Positions 41,204 to 48,855 of a DNA stretch of 64,000 bases are shown piece after piece. The notes below the pieces were generated by a model that had not been told where the DNA came from, ran no database searches, and saw only the letters and a list, made by a program, of their open reading frames with translations. Within the stretch, counting starts at the first letter, position 1. Each line of letters starts with the position of its first letter. Made by a program: the position numbers and the translations under genes. The stretch comes from Geobacteraceae bacterium (lineage in GTDB: Bacteria; Desulfobacterota; Desulfuromonadia; Geobacterales; Pseudopelobacteraceae), in contig JADKKR010000002.1 in NCBI GenBank assembly GCA_016720395.1, positions 310,001-374,000 of the forward strand, given 5' to 3'.

Positions 41204-41700
41204 AGCGACTCCTCCCGGTAGCCGTCAAAGATCTTGACCTTGCCGCTGGCCGGGAAGGCCATGACCGTCCAGAACTTGTCTTCAGGAGAACGCAGATGGA
41301 TTATCACAAAATCCCGCAGGCCTCCGTTGCCGACATCCAGGCGAATTGTGCCGTCTACGACCTTGCCCAGACGGGGGATGATCACATCCGCGACGACAAT
41401 TCCTTTCCTTACAGTTCGCTTCAGCAGCAGCGGATCGAGCGGTTCTTTCTCACTGCCGTCTGCGGCAGCTTCCAGCACCTTGACGACATCCGTCCCCGGT
41501 TCCATATGCAGGTAGTAGACTGTCCGCCCGGTTGCAGCCCGGTCCTGGACATAGCGCAGGGTCGAGGCCAGGGTCCGGGCCGATACCTTCAGGTCTTCCT
41601 GTGCCGAAGAAGGCAGGCGCGGCAGCACGAGTACCAGCACCATGCCGATGATCGCCAGCACAACGGCGATCTCTATAAGGGTGAAACCTCGACGATTCAT
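41200..41700 (-). CDS. gspH: Type II secretion minor pseudopilin GspH
   Basis: A 166-residue pseudopilin. ATG 41700 is chosen because it gives the prepilin leader MNRRG-FTLIEIAVVLAIIG; upstream in-frame codons run into the epimerase gene. The C-terminal GspH/FimT domain is seen ('LASTLRYVQDRAATGRTVYY'). It is the first of seven consecutive gsp genes. No major pseudopilin GspG gene precedes it. Confidence 0.85.
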   Translation of the reverse strand: MNRRGFTLIEIAVVLAIIGMVLVLVLPRLPSSAQEDLKVSARTLASTLRYVQDRAATGRTVYYLHMEPGTDVVKVLEAAADGSEKEPLDPLLLKRTVRKGIVVADVIIPRLGKVVDGTIRLDVGNGGLRDFVIIHLRSPEDKFWTVMAFPASGKVKIFDGYREESL

Positions 41701-41704
41701 GTGG

Positions 41705-42745
41705 TCACATGAATTCCGACAGCTTCTCCCGTTCATCCACCAGATAGAACTCCAGCGTCTTGCGCAGCGCTTCATCGGCGGTTGTGACCGGCTCCCAACC
41801 CAGACACTCCTTGGCGCGCCGCACCGACGGCACCCGGGTCAGCATATCCTGGTAGCCTTTGCCGTAGAACGTGTCCGAGCTAACCTCTTCGATGACGCAT
41901 TTCTCGGCTTTCTCCCGGTAGAGCGGGAATTCGGCCACCATGTCACGCAACTTGTGGGCCAGCTCCTTGACCGAAAGGTCGTTGGCCGGATTGCCGATAT
42001 TGAAGATCTGGCCGTCAGCACAGCCATTCTCATTGGCTATGATCTTCATCAGGCAGTCGATACCGTCCTCGATGTAGGTAAAGGAGCGGCGCTGGTTGCC
42101 GCCGTCCACCAGCTGAATCGGTTCGCCAGCCAGGATGTCGTAGAGGAACTGTGTCAGGACCCGGGAACTGCCCTCTTTAGCGGTGTGAATGCTGTCCAGC
42201 TTCGGGCCGATCCAGTTGAACGGCCGGAAGAGGGTGAACTTGAGCCCTTTGTGGTTGCCGTAGGCGTAAATGACCCGATCGAGCATCTGCTTGGCACAGG
42301 AGTATATCCAGCGCTCTTTGGCGATCGGCCCAAGCATGAGCGGCGAGTTTTCTTCGTCGAACTCGGTGTCGGGAGACATGCCGTAGACCTCGGAGGTAGA
42401 AGGGAAGATAACCCGCTTGTTGTATTTGTGGCACAGGCGGATGATTTTGAGGTTCTCCTCGAAATCCAGCTCGAATACCCGCAGCGGGTCCTTTACATAC
42501 GTGACCGGTGTGGCGATGGCTACCAGCGGCAGTATGACATCACATTTCTTGATATTGTACTCGATCCATTCCTTGTTGATGGTGATATCGCCTTCCAGAA
42601 AATGGAAGCGCGGGTCGCCAAGCGAGCGTTCCAGCTTGTCGAATGCCATATCGAGGCCGAATACCTCCCAGTCGGTGGTTGTGAGGATACGGTGGGTAAG
42701 TGCATTGCCGATAAAACCGTTGACGCCGAGGATAAGGACTTTCAT
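41705..42745 (-). CDS. UDP-glucuronate decarboxylase-like protein (ArnA C-terminal domain type)
   Basis: A 346-residue extended short-chain dehydrogenase. 'MKVLILGVNGFIGNALTHRIL' binds NAD, and catalytic residues appear in 'PSTSEVYGM' and 'RWIYSCAKQMLDRVIYAYG' (YxxxK-like YSCAK). 'FTLFRPFNWIGPKLDS' and 'RRSFTYIEDGIDCLMKII' closely follow the ArnA dehydrogenase domain, which oxidatively decarboxylates UDP-GlcA to the 4-keto-pentose for L-Ara4N. CAGGAG precedes ATG 42745. Here this domain is a separate gene overlapping the formyltransferase gene by 4 bases. Confidence 0.85.
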   Translation of the reverse strand: MKVLILGVNGFIGNALTHRILTTTDWEVFGLDMAFDKLERSLGDPRFHFLEGDITINKEWIEYNIKKCDVILPLVAIATPVTYVKDPLRVFELDFEENLKIIRLCHKYNKRVIFPSTSEVYGMSPDTEFDEENSPLMLGPIAKERWIYSCAKQMLDRVIYAYGNHKGLKFTLFRPFNWIGPKLDSIHTAKEGSSRVLTQFLYDILAGEPIQLVDGGNQRRSFTYIEDGIDCLMKIIANENGCADGQIFNIGNPANDLSVKELAHKLRDMVAEFPLYREKAEKCVIEEVSSDTFYGKGYQDMLTRVPSVRRAKECLGWEPVTTADEALRKTLEFYLVDEREKLSEFM

Positions 42746-43662
42746 GGATTCTCCTGAAATGATGTGATGGGCATTGTATGATGCGCAGCAAGCTCTACGG
42801 CAGAACACTCCTGCCGGCCTTCGAGCTGCAGCGACCTGATTTCAAGAGCTCCCTGGCCGGTACCGGCAACCAGCGGTTCCTGAGACAGGATTCGGCCCGG
42901 TTCCCCGCAGTCTTCAACCGGAACGGCCTGCCAGATAATGACTTTCTTTCCATCCAGGAAGGTAAAAGCCCCCGGATAGGGGTGCGTTACCCCCCGGATC
43001 AGGTTATATATCTGCACGGCGCTTTTTGTCCAGTCGATCCGGCCATCTGACGGCTTGCGGCCGCTGCAGTAATTCCCCTCCGACAGTACCATCGGTATTC
43101 GGGGGGCTTTCTCCCGCTGGAGAAGCGGCCATGCCCGTGCCAGAACAGCTCTCGCCGCTTCGGTGACCTTGCCGAAGACATCGTGGGCCGTATCGGTAAA
43201 TGCAATTTCGACCCGCTCCTGATCAACGATATCACCGGCATCAGGCTTCTCGACCATGTAATGAAGCGTAGCGCCGGTCTCGGTCTCACCGTTGATAACG
43301 GCCCAGTTGACCGGCACTCTGCCCCGGTATCGGGGCAGAAGCGAACCATGCAGATTGAGCGCCCCCAGGCGGGGGATCTCCAGAACCTCGGGCATGATCA
43401 TGTTGCGGTAGTAAAAGGAGAAGATAAAAGCCGGGGCAATGGCCCGAACCCGCTCCCTGTTTTCCGGAAGGTTGATGTCGGTCGTCAGGCAGGGAATGCC
43501 GTGTTTTTCCGCCAGACTTCGCACCGACCGGAACCAGATCTCCTCTGTCGGTGAATCTTCGTGGGTAAAGATCAACTCGATCCGGGCGCCCTGGCTGAGC
43601 AGTTCCAGTAGGCAATAATAGCCGACGTTGTGGTAGGCACAGACAACTATCTTATTGTTCAT
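42742..43662 (-). CDS. Formyltransferase (ArnA N-terminal domain type)
   Basis: A 306-residue formyl-THF-dependent transferase. The catalytic core 'LNLHGSLLPRYRGRVPVNWA' holds the family's HxSLLPxxxG, and 'GATLHYMVEKPDAGDIVDQ' carries the conserved aspartate. The opening 'KIVVCAYHNVGYYCLLELL' is like ArnA. It would formylate UDP-L-Ara4N before transfer to lipid carrier. Start at ATG 43662, inside the last codons of the glycosyltransferase. In E. coli this domain is fused to the decarboxylase. Confidence 0.85.
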   Translation of the reverse strand: MNNKIVVCAYHNVGYYCLLELLSQGARIELIFTHEDSPTEEIWFRSVRSLAEKHGIPCLTTDINLPENRERVRAIAPAFIFSFYYRNMIMPEVLEIPRLGALNLHGSLLPRYRGRVPVNWAVINGETETGATLHYMVEKPDAGDIVDQERVEIAFTDTAHDVFGKVTEAARAVLARAWPLLQREKAPRIPMVLSEGNYCSGRKPSDGRIDWTKSAVQIYNLIRGVTHPYPGAFTFLDGKKVIIWQAVPVEDCGEPGRILSQEPLVAGTGQGALEIRSLQLEGRQECSAVELAAHHTMPITSFQENP

Positions 43663-44590
43663 CGAAACCATAGGTCTTCCTGACAACAAACCGGGGCCGT
43701 TTACGCACCTCCTGATAGATTCTGCCCACATACTCTCCGACGATGCCGATTCCCATGATGATGATGCCCGTAAAGAAGAAGAGAATCGCAAAGAGGGTGA
43801 ATACCCCCTCAACCTCGGCGCCGACAATGAAACGACGAACCAGCAGGAAGAGGCCGAAGGCCAGCGAGAGAAGCGAAGTCAGCATGCCGAACAGGGCAAA
43901 CAACTGCAGCGGCACCACTGAAAAGCCGGTCATCAGGTCAAAATTGAGCCGGATCAGCTTGTAGAGGGAGTATTTGCTTTCTCCGGCGGCCCGTTCGGCA
44001 TGGGCTACCTCTATTTCGGTCGGGTTGGAAGCGAATGTCTGCGCAAGAGCCGGTATAAAGGTGGTGGATTCTCCGCAACGGTTGATGTTCTCGATGATGT
44101 TGCGGTGATAGGCACGCAGCATACAGCCGTAATCGTTCATCTTCATGCCGGTCATTTTGTTGGTGGTAATATTGACAATCCGCGACGCCAGTTTTCGAAA
44201 CAGGCTGTCCTGTCGTTTTTGACGGATTGTTCCGACAACATCGAAGCCCTTTTCTATCTCGGCGGTCAGGCGCGGGATCTCTTCAGGAGGGTTTTGCAGA
44301 TCGGCGTCAAGGGTAATGACAATCTGTCCACGGGACATCTCGAAGGCGGCCAGAATTGCCATGTGTTGACCGAAATTACCATTGAATTCGATTACCCTGA
44401 CACCCGGGTACTGCTGCACCATGCGCTTCAGGATTTCCAGGGAACCATCCCGGGAGCCGTCGTTGGTGAAGATGATTTCAAACGTTCGACCCGTCTCCTT
44501 AACTACAGGATACAGACGATCCATAAGAGGTGCGAGGTTTGACTCCTCATTGTACACCGGAATGATAATACTCAGATAAGGGTGCTCCAT
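43652..44590 (-). CDS. ArnC-like undecaprenyl-phosphate glycosyltransferase
   Basis: A 312-residue GT2 enzyme: 'SIIIPVYNEESNLAPLMDRL', 'IIFTNDGSRDGS', 'ITLDADLQNPPEEIPRL' (DxD), then two C-terminal membrane helices (about 232-260 and 268-292). This layout matches ArnC/DPM1-like transferases that load sugars on undecaprenyl phosphate. GGGGAG before ATG 44590 fixes the start. It lies 16 bases after rnd and overlaps the ArnA-type formyltransferase by 11 bases, which supports an L-Ara4N role. Confidence 0.85.
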   Translation of the reverse strand: MEHPYLSIIIPVYNEESNLAPLMDRLYPVVKETGRTFEIIFTNDGSRDGSLEILKRMVQQYPGVRVIEFNGNFGQHMAILAAFEMSRGQIVITLDADLQNPPEEIPRLTAEIEKGFDVVGTIRQKRQDSLFRKLASRIVNITTNKMTGMKMNDYGCMLRAYHRNIIENINRCGESTTFIPALAQTFASNPTEIEVAHAERAAGESKYSLYKLIRLNFDLMTGFSVVPLQLFALFGMLTSLLSLAFGLFLLVRRFIVGAEVEGVFTLFAILFFFTGIIIMGIGIVGEYVGRIYQEVRKRPRFVVRKTYGFDEQ

Positions 44591-44606
44591 GCCTTCACTC
44601 CCCTCG

Positions 44607-45749
44607 CTAACCAGCCGCCAACTCGTGCAGCAGTTCCCGTCCGTATAACCCTTTCTGCCATTCGCGCATCCCTGCAATTCCGTCAAGCTCTGCAGCTGAA
44701 GCGGGATGTGCATCCGCAACCGCCTCCAGCAGCCAGTTGGGCGCAACCACCCCCGGTTCAAGCCCCTGCAGGGAACTGTGCTGTTCTCGCCAGGTCTTGA
44801 GGCGCTTGAGGCGCTCTTTGGTTCCGTCGGTCGGCTCATCCCGCCGCAAACGTGGAAAACGCGGCAGATCCTCTTCCGGCATGGCAAGTGCAATCGACAC
44901 CGATGCCAGAATCCTCTCGCCCAAGCGATGAATCTGCCCCGGTGTCATCCCTTTGATCCCGGAAAGTTCATGTAACGTACGGGGTCTTTTCTCCGCAGTC
45001 TCCAGAAGCGTCTCTGCCGAGATAACTTTGAAAGGGGGGCGGTCAAGCTCACGCGCCTGACGGTCACGCAACAGTAAAAGTTCTTCCAGGGCCGCAAGGC
45101 TGCGGCCCTTGAGTTTGCCGGCCCCCTTGCAGGAAAGAAACAGCGGCCCCTCTTTTTCATTCACCCGAGCCTGGCAGACCAGTCGGCATTCCTCCTCCAG
45201 CCATTGCAGGCGACCCTTTGCAATCAGTTCCGCACTGAGCTGGTCATAGAGCGGCAACAGGTCCGATGTATCCGCTGCGGCATAGGCACTCATCTCAGGG
45301 CTCAAAGGCCGCTTGCTCCAGTCGGCTTTTTGATACTTCTTGTTCAGTTCAATCCCGAAACGCGCCTTGAGCAGCGCGGCCAGACCAAACTCGGTGATAC
45401 CCAGAAAACGTGATGCAAGCATGGTATCAAAGAGGTTCTGAACCTCAATGCCAAAATCGCGGTGCAGTGAGCGGATATCGTAGTCTGCGCCATGCATGAC
45501 GATGCGAATGCCCGGATCACCCAGTGGCGCTGCCAGAGGGGACAGGTCCTTTAATGCCAGCGGATCGATCAGCCAGCTCTCGCTGCGTGTTGAAACCTGG
45601 ATCAGGCAGACCTTCTCCTGGTAGTGGTGAAGCGAATCCATCTCCAGATCGACAGCCATCTCGGTCTGGCGGTTCAGAAGAGCTGCCACCTCGGACAGTC
45701 GATCAGCACTGGTTATGATTTCACACTCTGGTTGTGTAAATGGCGTCAA
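44607..45749 (-). CDS. rnd: Ribonuclease D
   Basis: A 380-residue 3'-5' exonuclease that trims tRNA and small RNAs. DEDDy residues: D and E in 'AVDLEMDSLHHYQ', D in 'HGADYDIRSL', and Y/D in 'MSAYAAADTSDLLPLYDQL'. An HRDC domain follows (about 210-290) and a second HRDC-like region at the end. The start is TTG 45749 with GGGAG eight bases upstream; it overlaps the mqnC stop by 4 bases (TTGA). Confidence 0.92.
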   Translation of the reverse strand: MTPFTQPECEIITSADRLSEVAALLNRQTEMAVDLEMDSLHHYQEKVCLIQVSTRSESWLIDPLALKDLSPLAAPLGDPGIRIVMHGADYDIRSLHRDFGIEVQNLFDTMLASRFLGITEFGLAALLKARFGIELNKKYQKADWSKRPLSPEMSAYAAADTSDLLPLYDQLSAELIAKGRLQWLEEECRLVCQARVNEKEGPLFLSCKGAGKLKGRSLAALEELLLLRDRQARELDRPPFKVISAETLLETAEKRPRTLHELSGIKGMTPGQIHRLGERILASVSIALAMPEEDLPRFPRLRRDEPTDGTKERLKRLKTWREQHSSLQGLEPGVVAPNWLLEAVADAHPASAAELDGIAGMREWQKGLYGRELLHELAAG

Positions 45750-46822
45750 TCCGTAAACTCCCTTATAATGGTATAGGTCGTGGTGCGTTGAGCCGGATGA
45801 AATCCGGCAGCCTTGATAAGAGCAACCATCTCTTCGCAGGACATGCGAAAACTGCAGCCTGCAGCGGCAACAACATTTTCCTCAAGCATGGTGCCACCCA
45901 GATCATTGGCGCCGAAAAAGAGCGCAACCTGAGCCATCTTGGCCCCCTGAGTAACCCAGCTGGCCTGGATATTGGGAACATTGTCCAGCACAATGCGTGA
46001 CAGCGCAAGCACGTTAAGGTACTCCACACCACTGGCAGTTGTGCCACCCAGTTCTGTATTGCCCGGCTGATATGTCCAGGGGATGAAGGCGGTGAATGAT
46101 CCGCCGGCATCCTGCAGGTCGCGAATTCGGAAAAGGTGCTCGACGATGTCACCCGGTTTCTCACGGCTGCCGAACATCATCGTCGCGGTAGTCGGCATGC
46201 CCAGTCCCGCAGCCGTGAGCATCACGTCTGCCCACTGGCGCCAGCCGATCTTTTTAGGCGATATACTGCCGCGTACCTCATCAACCAGTATTTCTGCACC
46301 GCCTCCGGGAATCGAATCAAGCCCGGCGTTCTTCAGTCGTGAAACGGTTTCATGAACGCTCAGGCCGGCATGGGATGCAATACACACCACCTCGGCCGGA
46401 GAGAGTGAATGGTTCTGTAATCCCGGAAAACGGTTCTTGATCCTGCGAAACAATCCCTCGAAAAAATCAATCCCGAGCTCCGGGTTCAGGCCCCCCTGCA
46501 TGAGTAATTGGGTGCCGCCCTGCCTGACCAGTTCATCTATTTTTTCAAAGATTTCTTCCTGATTGAGCACATAGGCATCAGATGCTTCTTTATCGCGGTA
46601 GAAGGCACAGAATGAACATTTGGTTTCACAGATATTGGTGTAATTGACATTGCGGTCAATAACAAAAGTCACCATATTTTCCGGATGCAGTGTGCGACGT
46701 ATTCTGTCAGCACGCCTACCGAGCTCAAGAAGATTGCCGGCTTCCAGCAGTTGCAGCGCCTCATCCCGATCTATCCGCTGATGAGTTGATCCAGCTGGTG
46801 GTGTCACATCCGGTAACATCAT
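45746..46822 (-). CDS. mqnC: Cyclic dehypoxanthinyl futalosine synthase MqnC
   Basis: A 358-residue radical-SAM enzyme of the futalosine menaquinone route. Cluster cysteines are C65, C69, C72 ('CETKCSFC'). 'DSIPGGGAEILVDEVRGSIS' and 'TATMMFGSREKPGDIVEHL' favour MqnC over the related MqnE. It shows the cell makes menaquinone without the Men pathway; other mqn genes are outside the window. Its start overlaps the thioesterase gene by 4 bases. Confidence 0.9.
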   Translation of the reverse strand: MMLPDVTPPAGSTHQRIDRDEALQLLEAGNLLELGRRADRIRRTLHPENMVTFVIDRNVNYTNICETKCSFCAFYRDKEASDAYVLNQEEIFEKIDELVRQGGTQLLMQGGLNPELGIDFFEGLFRRIKNRFPGLQNHSLSPAEVVCIASHAGLSVHETVSRLKNAGLDSIPGGGAEILVDEVRGSISPKKIGWRQWADVMLTAAGLGMPTTATMMFGSREKPGDIVEHLFRIRDLQDAGGSFTAFIPWTYQPGNTELGGTTASGVEYLNVLALSRIVLDNVPNIQASWVTQGAKMAQVALFFGANDLGGTMLEENVVAAAGCSFRMSCEEMVALIKAAGFHPAQRTTTYTIIREFTD

Positions 46823-47244
46823 CTAGGCTTTGTTTTCCTGTCCTGCAAACGTCGTGAAGATTCTGCTTCCACTATCCGGCGTACATCAACCGGGATTCGC
46901 CGAGCTTTCATGCCGGGTCCGATACAGGCCAGCTTTACAAGCGCATCAACCAGCAGCAGGTCATCACGCTTCCGAAAAATCTGCTGCCGCAGAGAAAATG
47001 AGGATCCACAGCTATGCTGAGGCGTTGTAACTACGATCAGCAGGTCGTCATGACGGGCCGGTGACCTGAAATCAATCTCCATATGCACGACGGGAAACAC
47101 ATGGCCTGCAGCCGCCAGGTCTGCAACGAGCAGGCCCCGCTCCCGAAAATACTCCGTTCGGGCCCGCTCAAAGAACTTCAGGTAATTGGCGTGATAGACC
47201 ACCCCGGCGGCATCGGTATCCTCATAGTAAATACGAAGCTCCAT
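46819..47244 (-). CDS. YbgC/FadM-type acyl-CoA thioesterase
   Basis: A 141-residue hotdog-fold thioesterase. The catalytic aspartate is in 'YYEDTDAAGVVYHANYLKFF', the YbgC signature, followed by 'ERARTEYFRERG'. YbgC is usually encoded beside tolQ; here it lies more than 23 kb from the tol cluster, in the mqnC-rnd run. It overlaps mqnC by 4 bases and follows the lipoprotein gene by one base. Confidence 0.9.
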   Translation of the reverse strand: MELRIYYEDTDAAGVVYHANYLKFFERARTEYFRERGLLVADLAAAGHVFPVVHMEIDFRSPARHDDLLIVVTTPQHSCGSSFSLRQQIFRKRDDLLLVDALVKLACIGPGMKARRIPVDVRRIVEAESSRRLQDRKTKPR

Positions 47245-47245
47245 G

Positions 47246-47971
47246 CTATCTTAGCTTCAGATTGAGTGTTTGAAGCCTTCCATCACCACGAAACCTGACC
47301 TGCAGGCGCAATTCCTTTGCAGAAGGTGCTTCACCCGGGAAATAGATGAAACCGTTCGCCAGGGCTTCTGTCGGCATGACCTTGCCCTCAATACCCTTAT
47401 CGCGGACATCATCAGCGATCTTTGCTTCGCGCGGCCTGTCGTCGCCAGCCTTGCCGGCACCACCGATGACCGCCCCCCCGGCCCCTCCCAGGACGCCGCC
47501 TTTCACAACCGATGAGCCTACATCGCGGCCTGAGACAATACCTATGGCAAGTCCCAGCAGAGCGCCTGCTGAAGCCCCTAAAAGAGCCCCCTTGCCGGCA
47601 CCGCCTGCGATTGCTCCTCCCTCGGTTGCCTTCTGCAGCCTATCGGTCGCTTCACGATTCGTGAGGATCTTCCAGTAGCGGTTCGTGTCATCAATCAGGA
47701 ATGTCTGACCTGCAACGACCTCTACACCCTGACCGGTTTTGTTATCGATAACGACCTGAACCGGCAGAATCCCGGTTGCGCGGATATCAAAACCAAAAGA
47801 CTCCTCGGCACGTTTGACATCGGCAAACGATTCAGCACCGACCATCAGACCGAAGGCGTCCTGGTAATTGGCATAATCCTGTGGCGGTCGGAAAGAGACC
47901 GATCTGCTTTCGTAAGTAGCACAGGCTGAAATCTGTGTTGCGATGATCAGCATACAGACAAACTTTTTCAT
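47246..47971 (-). CDS. Glycine-zipper lipoprotein
   Basis: A 241-residue protein with a lipoprotein signal ('LIIATQISAC', cysteine 17). A beta-rich domain (about 30-110) is followed by a glycine-zipper segment ('GGAIAGGAGKGALLGASAGA', 'GGVLGGAGGAVIGGAGKAGD') that can insert in or cross a membrane, then a charged C-terminal domain. GGGGAG lies upstream of ATG 47971. It is the first gene of the long minus-strand run. Function unknown; an envelope role is inferred. Confidence 0.7.
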   Translation of the reverse strand: MKKFVCMLIIATQISACATYESRSVSFRPPQDYANYQDAFGLMVGAESFADVKRAEESFGFDIRATGILPVQVVIDNKTGQGVEVVAGQTFLIDDTNRYWKILTNREATDRLQKATEGGAIAGGAGKGALLGASAGALLGLAIGIVSGRDVGSSVVKGGVLGGAGGAVIGGAGKAGDDRPREAKIADDVRDKGIEGKVMPTEALANGFIYFPGEAPSAKELRLQVRFRGDGRLQTLNLKLR

Positions 47972-48198
47972 TAGATGATCTCCCCTGAAGAGAAAATTAT
48001 CACGTCATGTCACTTTAGTTCAGAATCTGCTCACCTGCAACTTCATTCTGCCTCCGGAACCATACGTTATCCGGATTTTCACCAAAAACGCCGGAAAACG
48101 CCCCAGAACCAGCCAGCATCGCTTATGCTGCCGGAGATATTCACTACACTGCTTGAGCGCCTCAAAACTAATTTTTGGAGCTTGGCGTTCCAGAGCCC

Positions 48199-48855
48199 CT
48201 AATCATGGGCCTTGGCGGCTGTAATTGTGATGAGACTTCGCTCGCCTTTGTTCAGAGGCAGGGAATAGGTAGAAACCGAACTGATTACGAAGCCCATTGA
48301 CCGCAATTCATCCCCGGTCCGGTCAAGTACGTTATCAACCCGCGGCCCCTTCATCGCAATTATCCGTCCTTCTTTTTTAAGAAGAGGGGCGGCCAAAGTA
48401 ACAAACATTTCGAGCTTTGAAAAAGCCCGCGAAGTTATCACATCAAAGCTTCCGGCATGACTGACATGAATTTCTTCTACTCTCGTGTGAAGAGCTACGA
48501 AATTTTTCAATGCCAGCAGCCTGGCAACATGGCGCTGAAAAAGTATTTTCTTGCCGACAGCATCAACGGAAACGACACTGACATCAGGGCAGGCTATTTT
48601 CAGAGGGATCGCCGGCACACCTGCTCCGGAACCGATATCCAGCACATTCTCGCCGGCATTCACACATGCGGCAAACACAAGTGAATCAAGTATGTGCTTT
48701 ATCGCAATGTCTGTATCTTTGCATATCGATGTAAGATTGACCTTACGGTTCCATTTCTTCAATTCTTCGGCAAACAGCTCAAAGGATGTAATCTGCTCTT
48801 CAGAGAGATGCAGGCCCATCTCCGCCAGTCCGTTTTCCAATGCAGGACGGATCAC
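48199..48855 (-). CDS. rsmG: 16S rRNA 7-methylguanosine-527 methyltransferase RsmG
   Basis: A 218-residue SAM methyltransferase. The SAM site is 'ENVLDIGSGAGVPAIPLKIA', preceded by 'WNRKVNLTSICKDTDIAIKH', with 'TSRAFSKLEMFVTLAAPLLKKEG' further on. It overlaps mnmG by 4 bases, the classic gidA-gidB pair. In many bacteria parA and parB follow; here 227 bases without a clear gene come next, then an unrelated lipoprotein. Confidence 0.95.
   Translation of the reverse strand: MIRPALENGLAEMGLHLSEEQITSFELFAEELKKWNRKVNLTSICKDTDIAIKHILDSLVFAACVNAGENVLDIGSGAGVPAIPLKIACPDVSVVSVDAVGKKILFQRHVARLLALKNFVALHTRVEEIHVSHAGSFDVITSRAFSKLEMFVTLAAPLLKKEGRIIAMKGPRVDNVLDRTGDELRSMGFVISSVSTYSLPLNKGERSLITITAAKAHD

Noticed and set aside
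48120..48198. Terminator-like hairpin after rsmG (CTCAAAA...TTTTTGGAG)
   Set aside because: The stem is short and imperfect and the T-tract lies inside it, so I do not list it as a terminator.
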